A DNA stretch of 64,000 nucleotides, taken from positions 496,001-560,000 of the forward strand of contig LATX02000185.1 in the NCBI GenBank assembly GCA_001466705.2, in the 5' to 3' direction. Every line of letters starts with the position of its first letter. The first letter of the stretch is position 1. A program made the translations under genes and the position numbers. The stretch comes from Moniliophthora roreri (Eukaryota > Basidiomycota > Agaricomycetes > Agaricales > Marasmiaceae). Of the stretch, positions 24,501-34,792 are shown piece by piece. The notes beneath the pieces were generated by a model that was not told where the DNA came from, ran no database searches, and was given only the letters and a program-made list of their open reading frames with translations.

Positions 24501-27500
24501 CTAAGTAAGCTGCTTGCAATAGTCTGGATTGCCCTCAGGATTCAGAGCCCAGTTCGGGAATGGAGTCACTTTGCCACCGGCTCCTCCAACCTAGGATCCG
24601 TGAGTACTATGCAAGCCGAGATAAGGGAGCAAAGCGAACCTACAGCGAAACTGAACACAAAGTCCATGACCTCCGTCCCTAGAGAAGTGAAATGAGCGGA
24701 AATGAGCGATTGATTAATCGGGGATGTCGTACACTCACCTCCATCAAGGGCAGCAGACATTCCGGGGGAGCGATAATGAGACAACTTTATACAAACAACG
24801 AGTCAAGGCAATACACCCACAAGAAATTGTATTGCCTGAACCACCTAAGGTGGTACTTACGCAACCAGAACTGACTGATTATGCACACCAGGAAAGTAGT
24901 AAAGGTAGCGGAGTTGATTCCGGCTACGATGCAAGTCAGAACCGCAAATTGTCAGGCTCGAGCCTCTGATACGCACTATTATAGTAACCGATTGCCGAGC
25001 AGATCATGGGTGTGATAACCTGGTCGAATCCTCTTCTAGGGAACTTTTGATGCAACAGCCAGAACGGGACAGGCATGACGAGGCCGAGGAGAATCGAGAA
25101 TGGGATGATCTAGGAACAACGAATCGGTATAAACTATTGGCGAGTGTGTATACAGCTCCTTACCGCATATCGACCAGACGGAGAATATAAATGTTTGGCG
25201 AGTGCTCCCCATGCGATGCTATATTCCGACGATCAGTTATAGGACCATGGACTAAAAGCAACTTACGAGCGCGTCACTGAGCGGAATTGGTCAGCTCTGG
25301 TCATCACTGCGAGACAAGATACTATCGCACCTATTAAAGGACTGGACTGTAGCTCCTGACCAGACACTGTTTCCTTGCACGCTCAGAAGTAGCTCCCGAT
25401 TGGATGAGACGACAATCTTCATGATCACGAAGTTGATGAGAGCTGGAGGGGACATTCACTAATCAACGAATGCGCTGAGGTCAACCAAAGATAAAGAATC
25501 AGTACCTCCAATAATAGCACCCACACTTTGCCTGCCAAAGAGGTAGGTTAACGAAGAAAACGAGGAGCAGACCGGACGTACATCGTGAAGGTAACGCGAG
25601 GAGGTGTCTTTGTTTATTGACCGATGAACGTTGGTGGATGTTGATAAATCCAGTTCCAGGGCATACCCATCTTGAGATCTCGGGCCATCGAACGACCTTG
25701 TTCCGTTGAGTTGTAGGCGTACATAGTGAAGTACATATTGGCCTGAAATTTAGTGGAAGCCGTACGTGAGGTTTCCCAGGAACCAAAGCAGCTCCAAGCA
25801 TCTGCAGGCCAGTCAGAATGACGTCGGCGATTTCGGACATTAACCTACCCGAGCAATATTTTCTGTATCAGTCACATAGCTAGGCATGGGATTAGCGCAT
25901 CACTGTCTCTTTCAGGGGAGTACGAACCATAGCACAGCATATAATGTTACGATAATCGGTAAGAAAACCGTAGCGAAGCCAACGGCGACGAAGAACGCCC
26001 ACCTGCCGCATTAGATCAGCGAAACATTTGTCTACTTGGGCAATGTGGCGAACCAGGGCAGTTGCGAGCGTCCAATGTAGTTTGTTACTAGAGAGATAGC
26101 CATGGAACAGACGAACATGGCGGTATACCACCAGAATGGAACCTTACGATATTTCAGACACCGATTGCCATTAACACGGAGAGGACTTACTTCCTTATAT
26201 GCCTTCATTTTCTCATAGTGAGCTGAAAACAATTTCGTTCTAAGCAATCGAGAATAAGATAGTTCGGGGCCCACTGACCATCAACAACCGTATTATTCTA
26301 AGTTACCGGAAGTAATTCAGTCATTCAGATTGCGAGCAGACACGCGGTTCGCTTACCCTGGCAGACTGGATAGCATCCCAGACTTGCTTTCCATTGCATA
26401 TAACGATATGTGTGACTACTCCATTGTCAGCGGGACTTCTAACAAGCTATTCTTCAACGACGTACCAGTAGCACCGAAAGATAAGCCGCCCGCGATTCCT
26501 GTTACAGTTTGCGTGGCAGTGAACCAAGGCAGTCCGTATGCTGCCAATTTTTCTTCGTTAAGTGTAAAATCGTCGTTGAGAATCATAGTTTGATTGTATC
26601 TGCCGCCGTTCTCTCGATAGAGGAGCTGTAATGGAAAGGAATGAGACTAACGACGTCATGTAAAAGATACCATACTCACTTGTCCCAAGAATGGGAAGTT
26701 CTTCGCCTGCCAGATGTCATTGGCGTACACCCCGACAAATGCACAGCTAATTTTAGAACTTAGTACAGTATAGTCTCATGCTGGTTGTATTTGCGGGCAG
26801 AACGCACATGCAAATCACCATTCCAACTAGTAGAAAGTCTGGGTCAGTGGTCATCATTGGCCTATGGATGAAACTCACCATAGGCCGATAGTTGAGTTTG
26901 AATGGGCTGAAACAGCTGTAGTTCCAGTCTTGAAAGGTCGATCAGTGTTCCTGGGTCAAATACAAAATACAGTACCCAAGCAGATGGAGAACAGCCCAAG
27001 ACCTTCATTACCTCCTGCACCTCCAAAGATTCTAGTCACCCAAGCACTGTCTCGGTTAGTAAGACAGAACACTGATATTCCGGTCAATAGAGGTGCGATA
27101 TACTCCGGAAACTATTCCCAGATGACTGAAACAGGAACAATTAGCTCAGCACGGAATTTAGACGGTGGCGAGGTAGGTAAAGCAACATACAGATCCCGAT
27201 GAAAAGAGCCCAGAAGAACTTGATACGCTTCTGCTGAAGAATATTCTTCTGTCCTCGATGCAATACATCCATCATTTGAACTGTGGGCATCAGGTTCGGG
27301 AATACAGTAAACGTAGGGTAGACGAGGAAGCTTCGCATCATGCCTACAACAGGTAGTGATGTTGCGGGCCCGGCTCGGCTCGAAGCCCCGGGCTTAGGCC
27401 TGGCTTGAGAGGGCTCAGGCTCACCAAACATCGAGCCCGAGCCTTGAGCCGCCAGAAGCCCGAGCCATAGGCAGGGCCCGGCTTAGGCCAGGGCTTTTGG

Positions 27501-28637
27501 GTATCACTTGCCTACAGCCACGGGCTGCACTTTCCATCATATCGTCTAGGGCTCAGGCCCTGGGCTTGGGCTTTCAGAAATGCAAGCCCGAGCCCTGAGC
27601 CCGGTCGAAGCCCTACAGTAGGGCTCGGCTCGGCTTTGTGAGCCCCGGTTCGGTCAGGCCTGGCTTCAGGGCTTGAGCCGAGCCCTCAACATCACTAACA
27701 ACAGGGCTGTAGCCAAATCATGTTTGCTGCGACAGAACAGGCTAACCTGCTAATCCATATCCCAACAGCTGACTCCCCAACAGCGTAAAGATGGCGACAG
27801 CCGTGTTTGGTGTGTATTCATAGAACCTATTAAAAGAACGGTTATAAGTATTACTGAATTTGAAGTCCAGGAGATGCTTACAGATCGTCTGCCGCAAAAA
27901 TGTTAATAGCCAGAGCACCATGTGTGGCCGCTGCGCTCATGATAAGGATCCCCGTGTGTTCTTTGATGTTGAATTTGCTAGGGTTCATGAACCTCCAGAA
28001 AGGCGTATCGGCAGTCTGCAGACGCAGGTTCGGATTTCCAGGGCCGGGAATAATGTAATGTAGGAAACGCCCGATAATGTAAGCGGCAGTCTGGAGAAAG
28101 AGCTGGGAGACGAAGACAACTTGGGGACGGAAGGCCTGGGCAGAGATATCTGGATGAGGGGATGAAAGCTGCGTGGAGTAATGGTAACATACGAAAACTT
28201 GACTAAGGACTGCACCGAAACAGGACAAGCATAGTGCTGTGAGCCAGAGTCGGAATGTCCAGGCGGGTTGAGTTGGGTCATCCTATATCATAGGCTTTAG
28301 CATATCGATACAACTTCCATACTCTCGACACATACTTCTAAGGAGAGATAAGTCGAAGAGCCCAATCATCGTAAGTTTCTGTTTTACAAAAGGAAGCATG
28401 AGTAAAAGGCTTGTATTGTGACAGGGGAAAGAACAAACCGATAGGTCTCTCTTTGCCATCTTTTCCCATGTCAATTGCTCGAACGTCTTCGTACACGTCT
28501 CCAACACTCAAAGTAGGATCCAACTTCACCTTCTCCACGATAGCGATATCAACGAAGTCAGAATTCTTCGCTTTCTCGTCGCCTAAGAAATCTGCGGTAG
28601 CAGAGCTAGGCGTCTTTTCCACAATGTCGCTAGCCAT
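24501..28637 (-). pseudogene. OPT-family oligopeptide transporter, decayed
   Basis: OPT transporters import small peptides with protons across membranes. Typical blocks occur in order on the minus strand: DDPTQPAWTFRLWL, LSCFGAVLSQVF, FRPQVVFVSQLFLQ, FNIKEHTGILIMSAAATHGA, YEYTPNTAVAIFTLLGSQLL, MMRSFLVYPTFTVFPNLMP, FPEYIAPLLTGISVFCL, GVYANDIWQAKNFPFLG, VPFWWYTAMFVCSMAIS, WAFFVAVGFATVFLPI and SAALDGGTEVMDFVFSF; TAG at 24501-24503. Lesions: exon 2 shifts frame within 28333-28375 (ETYDDWALRLIS runs into a stop), a Trp codon has become TAG at 27112-27114, one intron has shrunk to 23 bases (25743-25765), and the acceptor before SAALDGG reads TG instead of AG (24758-24759). A MITE sits in one intron. 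I judge it non-functional. Confidence 0.8.
27354..27697. mobile_element. hAT-like MITE inside an OPT intron
   Basis: A 344-bp element bounded by inverted ends TAGTGATGTTGCGGGC (left) and TAGTGATGTTGAGGGC (right, reverse complement), matching 15 of 16. It is flanked on both sides by the direct repeat ACAACAGG (27346-27353 and 27698-27705). Eight-base target duplications and ends beginning TAG-G are typical of the hAT superfamily. There is no ORF, and the interior is dense in AGCCCGAGCC/GGGCTCGGCT-type words that can pair with themselves. It lies in an intron of the minus-strand OPT gene (27344-27746, 403 bases). Removing the element and one duplication leaves 51 bases, the normal intron size here. 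Confidence 0.85.
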
Positions 28638-29862
28638 GGCTACGCAGCAACGTCGAGGAGCAAACAGTCGGTGCCTCACCGTAACCGACCATATCTTCTC
28701 TTTAAATGCAAATTGTCAGACTACAGGACCCTGGAATGCGCCAGAAGAACCCGTTAATGTCAGGACCGGAAATCCCTGCGAAATCCTCAAAATTTGGTCG
28801 AAAATGTCCGAACTTCAAATGGGCCCTGGTGGCCCGAGATCGCCGACAGCCACCCAAGTTGGAAAGGCAAGGGGAAAAAAAGGCTTTTCCGCCTCGAATT
28901 CAAACAAAGCCCCTCAAAATGCTTGCAAACGGCCCAAAATCGCCGACGCATCAACTGATACGCCAAGCCAGCTCGACCTCACGGTTCCTGAAGTGCTATT
29001 CATCTCTCCCACCCGCAGCTTTTGTCCGAACATCAAACCGCTCTCCGCCGCTCTGAGGCTCAAGCAAGACTCAAGATTTCCGAACCATCAAACGGGAGCC
29101 ACCGTCGCATTGCAGGGTCGTCCTGAGACTTTGTGATGGTAAATTGAATAGTACACCATAGCGAGAACTTGTCGTATCGCGGAATGAGAAAAGTAGCGGC
29201 TTCTCCATGAATCTGATGTTACGTAGCGAAGAGTGTCCAGGAATACTCACCAACATTCGGGTCTAGGATGTGTCACGCATATTTCGTCGTTTCTCTATCT
29301 CGTTCCACAATATGCATTCCCAATTTCCAATTCTTCATGACCAAGATCTCGATGATATCGTATTTTTGAATGGTTGGGAATCGGGGTGAACGAAATTCAC
29401 CGGTTCGCCAAAGGTGAGCGGTTTTCGAAAACGAGTGATACCCTGGCGAATATACCTTCCTACTGATAAAATGCAGGAGATAATCAGAAGACTCACCGAA
29501 TGTATACAAATGACTGAAATTGCCAGAGATGGTGGTTGTTTGTAAGAGACGCGATCGTGGGGCTTGGCGACGATGCACCTGATCATGAACAATCATCTTT
29601 CGACTCGAACGCGCTGTAGATAGATGCAGGCGGTAGGGGATTTACGACCATTATTGGTGAACAGTGCGTGGTGCTTCCTTTCGCTTAATTTGCTAACACT
29701 AACAATTTACGCTAAGAAAGGCAGGTTTTCGTATGGATATTTGGTAGCAACACAAAATTGAAAAACCCGTCTAGGAACAGAGAAGTCCAGCCGAAACCGA
29801 GATACAAACAGCCCGGATCATAATACAACTATTTGAAACTCTACTACAACGTTCGTTCATCT
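28638..29862. other. Intergenic region with unassigned ORFs
   Basis: A 107-codon minus-strand frame at 29273-29596 and a 241-codon plus-strand frame overlapping the OPT start (28411-29136) are open but show no motif I recognise. The phrase ATCGCCGAC recurs twice (about 28840 and 28940). No supported gene. Confidence 0.35.
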
Positions 29863-31534
29863 TCATGCCGCCTTCCTCTGTAAACCTTTAGGAAGCTCCT
29901 TTACCCATGGAAGGAAGTCTCGCCCTTGCATGTACGGTCGAAGGACCTCGGGAATCCGTAAGCCCTACAGATAGGTGCTCAGACTCCAGATTGGACAATA
30001 GGAAAGTGAATTACTCACCTCAGGTGTTTGGTAGTTCTCAACGAGACAGCAGAGTGCACGCTCAGTCGCGCAAAGTGTACCGTTCAACATGTGGCAATAT
30101 ACTTTTCGTGTCTGATCTTTGGTCTTCAGACCACATCTAACCTCTAGTCTTCGTGCCTCTGTCCATATTCCAGTCAATGTCTTGGAAAAGAAAGCAAGGG
30201 CGAAAAACACTCACGGTAATCTGTGCAATTCGAACACGACACCAATTCCTTGTACCCCCTCTGGAATGGGAACCATGCTTCCAAATCATACTTCATGGCC
30301 GCAGCCAGGTTCAATGCTCCTGAAACGATACCAACGACCTGGTATCTCAATCCCAGGCTCTGGTAAAACTCCTCGCTGTTGGCAACCATGTTCTCCAGCG
30401 TCTCCCAGCTCTTTTCAGGATCATCGACAATGAACTGTTCGACTTTCTCGAATTGGTGGACACGGAAGATACCCCACATATCTCTGCCAGCCGAACCTGC
30501 TTCTTTGCGGAAGCAAGTCGAGTAGCCGGCGTATCTGATGGGAAGCTGGTTCTTTTCCAGCCATTCGTCGGCGTGGAAGCACGAGATGGGTTGTTCCGAG
30601 GTGGCAATGAGGTATTTTTCGTCTTCCGAGGCGATGACCTAATGGAGTGTGTTAAGAAGATACTCTACTGAATGAGAGAACGGATCTCACCTTGTAAAGC
30701 TCCTCGTCGAACTGGTCGAGCTGAGCAGTCTTTGCCATCCAATCTTTATTCATCATGAAAGGCGGTTGAATCTTCTTATATCCCTTTTTCCTAAGGAAGT
30801 CGAGGCCATACGAGATGAGTGCTTGATTGAGGTCAATTCCATCATTGGTCAAATAGTAGCCCCTGTGGCCCGAAATTTTTGCGCCTCGGTCAAGATCCAT
30901 CGCATCGAGCCTCAACAGAACTTCATGATGAGGCATAATACCTTCCCGGACCGGCGGCTCAGCTGGTTCATCCGTTGGATGCCAAGTACGCACGACTGCG
31001 TTGTCGTCCTACAGGCATCATATAAGTTGATGCGATTATGGGAATGATTGCTCTACCTACCTCAGTCAAGCTGACGGGAACATTCTTGCCTACAATGTTC
31101 CCCACCGTGCTCGCTTTCTTCCTCATCTCTACCTCGAAATCTTTTGCCTCTTTCCGCTTGGCTTCTACTTGAGCATCAAGGTCCTTCTTCTTGGCTACAA
31201 GGTCATCGGCTGGTTCTTTCGCCTGTTCAAGGGTTAGTTCGCGTGCTTGTGAGCAAGGTACTGGCGTAACATGCTTTTTTCTTTGCCGAAATTTCTTTCT
31301 GTACTGCATTGACCTGCTTGCTGAGATTGTTCGCGTCAAAGTCCACTGCAAAACCAAGAATAAGTAAATGCCAAAACTCGGAGGAATCAGCGACTTGCTC
31401 TTGACCCATTCAGCATACATGCCAATGATCTCGTCTATGAGCTCTACAGAATGCCCTCTCTTCCTCTGCGACTCCCGAATCTCCTCCGCGTTTCCTCCCT
31501 TATTGTCGATAAAATGCAGTATATCCAGAGTCAT
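29863..31534 (-). CDS. SES1: Seryl-tRNA synthetase, cytosolic (class II)
   Basis: Charges tRNA-Ser in the cytosol. It starts at 31534 with [20 protein letters not shown], the standard eukaryotic SerRS N-terminus. A helical coiled-coil arm follows (residues about 45-115), then the catalytic core: LSHHE-like [47 protein letters not shown], motif 2 ([20 protein letters not shown]), [13 protein letters not shown] and motif 3 ([18 protein letters not shown]), ending at TGA 29863-29865. Exon 1 is 31534-31399, exon 2 31345-31275 and exon 3 begins at 31223. The first two introns use GC donors (GCAAGT and GCATGT) with AG acceptors; no GT alternative keeps the frame. No lesions. It diverges from the gene at 31847. 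Confidence 0.95.
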
Positions 31535-31846
31535 TTTGGCCTATTTCCTCGAGGGTTTGGACTTTCAAAGGGTATATGATTCTTCTGGTATAGATATGGG
31601 TTTGAGATATGCGCTGGCAGCTATGCAAGAAGAAGCGTTTCGAAGGGCTTCTTGTTTGCTCGAGTCACCGATTTTTTCACGTTGACTCGATCTTCATCGC
31701 CATCGATAGGCGCCGGCATTATGTTAGGGGCTGTGTATGTAATCTTCCCACGGGGCACACAGCGGTAAACAATACGAAATCGGTATCCACCACGTCGCGA
31801 CTTACTTCGTCCCCATCACCTGCCCCACATAGTCTACGCGTTACAA
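31535..31846. promoter_or_regulatory. Shared upstream region of SerRS and a divergent gene
   Basis: A 312-base gap between two divergent start codons, so it must hold both promoters. No specific element was identified by eye. Confidence 0.5.
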
Positions 31847-32627
31847 ATGTTTGGCCTCGTCAGACGTATCTCCAGCTCCCTTATTCCTCGTCCAGACAGG
31901 CCTTGGGAGGAAGATGGTATGTCTTGCGGCCCTTGTCTCATTTTTATCGATACTGATTATTATATTTTTCTATTTTATTCTCGGATCTTGTCGCGTTGTC
32001 CCGCCTCGATTTCCTCTCTTTTGGTCGTCCTCAATCTCTTCAACGCGAAATGCAGCCACTTCTAATGCCCCAAAGATTGGACGAAAACGAAGACGGAGCA
32101 CGACGGACAGAGATCAGGGCGTAGGAGGGGACGAGTCTACCAAGAAGAAAGTTAGGGGCGACACCCCGGTTACTCCTGCCACAGAAGTAAATGGTGCAGA
32201 AGCGTCGTCTTCTACAGCTCAGCCCGACACAGAGGCAGTGAAGGAGGTGACAAAGGGAGTGAGGGACGTCGAGTTGGAGGATAAGGAGAAGCTTGCCCCG
32301 GAAAGCATTCCATTACCAGAAGAAGTTGCTGGAGAGCTCGATTCATCTTCTATCGCATCGACTCCACCTCCTGAAAGCGATCCGGCGGAGAAGGTTGAAG
32401 AGAATGGGGTGGATGTTACTGCCGATACCACCGCTGAAGTGGTCCAATCGCAGGAGGAGGCTCAAGCAAAGAATGCTGTTGAAGAAAAGCCAGTGGATAC
32501 TACTGATGTAACAGGGGAAGCGTTGTCGCCAGAAGGTTCTGCAGTCGATGAAACTTCGGAGAAAAAGGAGCAATCGACCAAAGTCGACGTTGAACCCAAG
32601 CAGGTTGCTTCGGACTCGCAGACTTAG
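31847..32627 (+). CDS. Disordered acidic protein of unknown function
   Basis: Two exons, 31847-31916 and 32056-32627, with a 139-base T-rich intron; about 213 aa. The short exon 1 gives MFGLVRRISSSLIPRPDRPW. Exon 2 opens with a basic cluster (KIGRKRRRST) that could be a nuclear-localisation signal, then becomes rich in Glu, Val, Ser, Thr and Pro with no predicted fold. ATG 31847 is preferred over the unspliced frame from 31851 because the latter would read the T-rich intron as a hydrophobic stretch. The function is unknown. It diverges from SerRS. Confidence 0.6.
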
Positions 32628-33559
32628 CGGTCAACGACTTTGAATCAACCCTCGCTGTCTGCCATCTCTTTCATCATAATCATTCATGACGTGTTCCCTT
32701 TCCTGAATACCCTCCCTCCTATTTGGACCCATATTCGAGCCATTTACGCCATCCTGTCTGCTGATTCCTTATAGTTATTTGCTACTTCACTCCCTTGTTC
32801 TATCTCTATCTTGTATCATCGTTGAACACTCCATCATAAGTTATCGACACCCATAACGCCTACTCCCACACGTTGCAAGTCGCCTACCTACTTAACGTTG
32901 TTGTATTCCAGAAGGATGGTCGACTCTACAATTTATCTCGTTTTCCCATTTTGCTTTCACTGCTTGCTTTCGCTTTCACCCTGCAATTGTATCATTGGTG
33001 TTCGCATCGCAATTCATTAGTGTACTTCTAGGTGTACTCATAGACTCAGAATGAAGGTCATACTCGGGCTCTGCATCGATGCGGACCTTCTGACGGGCTC
33101 TTGTTCACTGGAAAACCTGAACTAGCGGCTTATGGCAGGTTAGACGCGCGGTGCAACCGAATTTCAAACAACCATGTTCTCCAATGCCCAGAGACTTTTC
33201 TACCCAAAGCTCTCTTAATGACACACTTGAGTTCTGCAAATTGGAACTGATCTCCAAATGTAACCTTGTTGTTAGCGAGTCAATCGATCCGTGCTCACGT
33301 CGGAGGATGACGACGTTGCGGCTCCAGGTCATACACACTTCTGGAAGCTTTAAATCCAGATGTAAGTCGTTTATTTCCATCGTGTAGTATAACTTATAGG
33401 TTAATCAGGTATCCAGCTACATGCAGAATGACCCTGGAGCCTTGCTTTGGAGGCAACAACTCGAAGCAAATAGCTATGATCTCAAGAACTTTTCATGCAG
33501 GGATTTATGGTCTTGTACTACCTTTCGAGATTCACCAACGGAGCCGCTCAGCTTGCGCT
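32628..33559. other. Intergenic region
   Basis: CT-rich 3' UTR-like sequence to about 33000, then nothing recognised. A 91-codon minus-strand frame (33105-33380) has no motif. Confidence 0.35.
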
Positions 33560-33985
33560 GAAGCCTTCTATTCTACTATGAGCATCTGGAACAACGCTGG
33601 TCCATCTTTCTTGACCCGGGTTTCCTTCATCGGCAACAGCCGACTGTCCAGAGTCTCCAGAACCAAATGATTTTCGTGAGCCGTGAGCGCTCACCGTGTT
33701 TGAAGCTTACCTATTTATGAGTATGTCTGGCCTCTTGTCGTTGGCTTCGACTACTTTGATAGCCACAGCAGTGATATCTCGACTCGCTGTTGGAGACTAC
33801 GAGTCAATGTTCTAGTGAATGATAAGCCTACTAGTAGTTATCACGAATTTCGCTTACGGTATGAACCCGAGAAACGTCTCGGCTGCCTTCCGCAGTGTTT
33901 CCACATGCCTCCCAAAGATATACACCTTGGCACCGGCTGCGAGCAGGCTCCTGGTGGTGATCAGACCTCTATAGTGGGCGAACTT
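33560..33985 (-). pseudogene. Short-chain dehydrogenase/reductase (SDR) relic
   Basis: The reverse strand contains LITTRSLLAAGAKVYIFGRH, the helix and second strand of an SDR Rossmann fold, then RDITAVAIKVVEANDKRPDI (the D-x-T-S-R-D region leading towards the NNAG motif), then a degraded WTSV block. The glycine-rich TGxxxGIG motif expected just before the first block is missing, and stops or shifts separate the pieces. Only part of the cofactor-binding half remains, so this is a relic. The outer limits are uncertain. Confidence 0.55.
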
Positions 33986-34792
33986 TTCGATCATATAAGA
34001 ACCAGACTATCTCGAGAGAAAAGCGTTTTACTCCACTTCCGCCGTGTCGTTGGTGAATGCGGAAAGCTCTCCGTTTGCGGACGTATTGAGTTTTCCGAGA
34101 ACGTGCGGTGAGTTGTGCTTATTAACTACTACTACCGCCTATCCACATACTTTTCAAGAGTTGGAATAGTACCATCACGGCTTCAGTATCCAATCGGGTC
34201 TACTAGCGAAAAGTGCCGCGCCTTGGTCAACCGTCTGGCCATGACAAGTCCTTTCACCATCATGCAGCCTTGGATTTCTCGAAGGGGAAGGGCAGCGTTT
34301 GACGGCTGTTGATTTCACGGTGCACAGTGCGCAGTGCGCTTTGTCTTGTTCATTCATACGGAGCACGCTCATTCCAGCCTCCATTTGGGCAATGGTCAGG
34401 TGCTTTCTTTGTCGCAATCTGTTTCGACCAGATCTTGCAAGTTCAATTCGCTCTTCGCATGTCGCAGCCGTTATCAAAAAAGCGAGCCATGCATAGTCAA
34501 GGACGACCTACATTCCTTCTGAAAATGTATTACTAACGAAGCCCGGATTCGTGATGATGGGCGAATGCTTTGCTGCGCTACTACTCCGACCTTTGAATAC
34601 TGCTTTGTTGGTTCTATGCTATCAGGATATCGGACAACCGCTTCTATTCCCAGCACCGAGACATATCGGGTCTGACCTCACCCATTGGGTGAGCGCCTGT
34701 CACGAGGAGACCTGTGCGTGTCCGTCGGTCGGACACGGCCTTAAATACGTCAAGATTCTCCCTACCACGGTCTCTATCGCCCACTTTCAATC
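33986..34792. other. Upstream region of the P450 gene
   Basis: No gene supported. Several overlapping frames at 34175-34540 carry no motif. A TTAAATA stretch at about 34740 may serve the P450 promoter. Confidence 0.35.

Noticed and set aside
28411..29136. 241-codon plus-strand frame
   Set aside because: Its first part is antisense to the OPT first exon and the rest has no motif or splice support.
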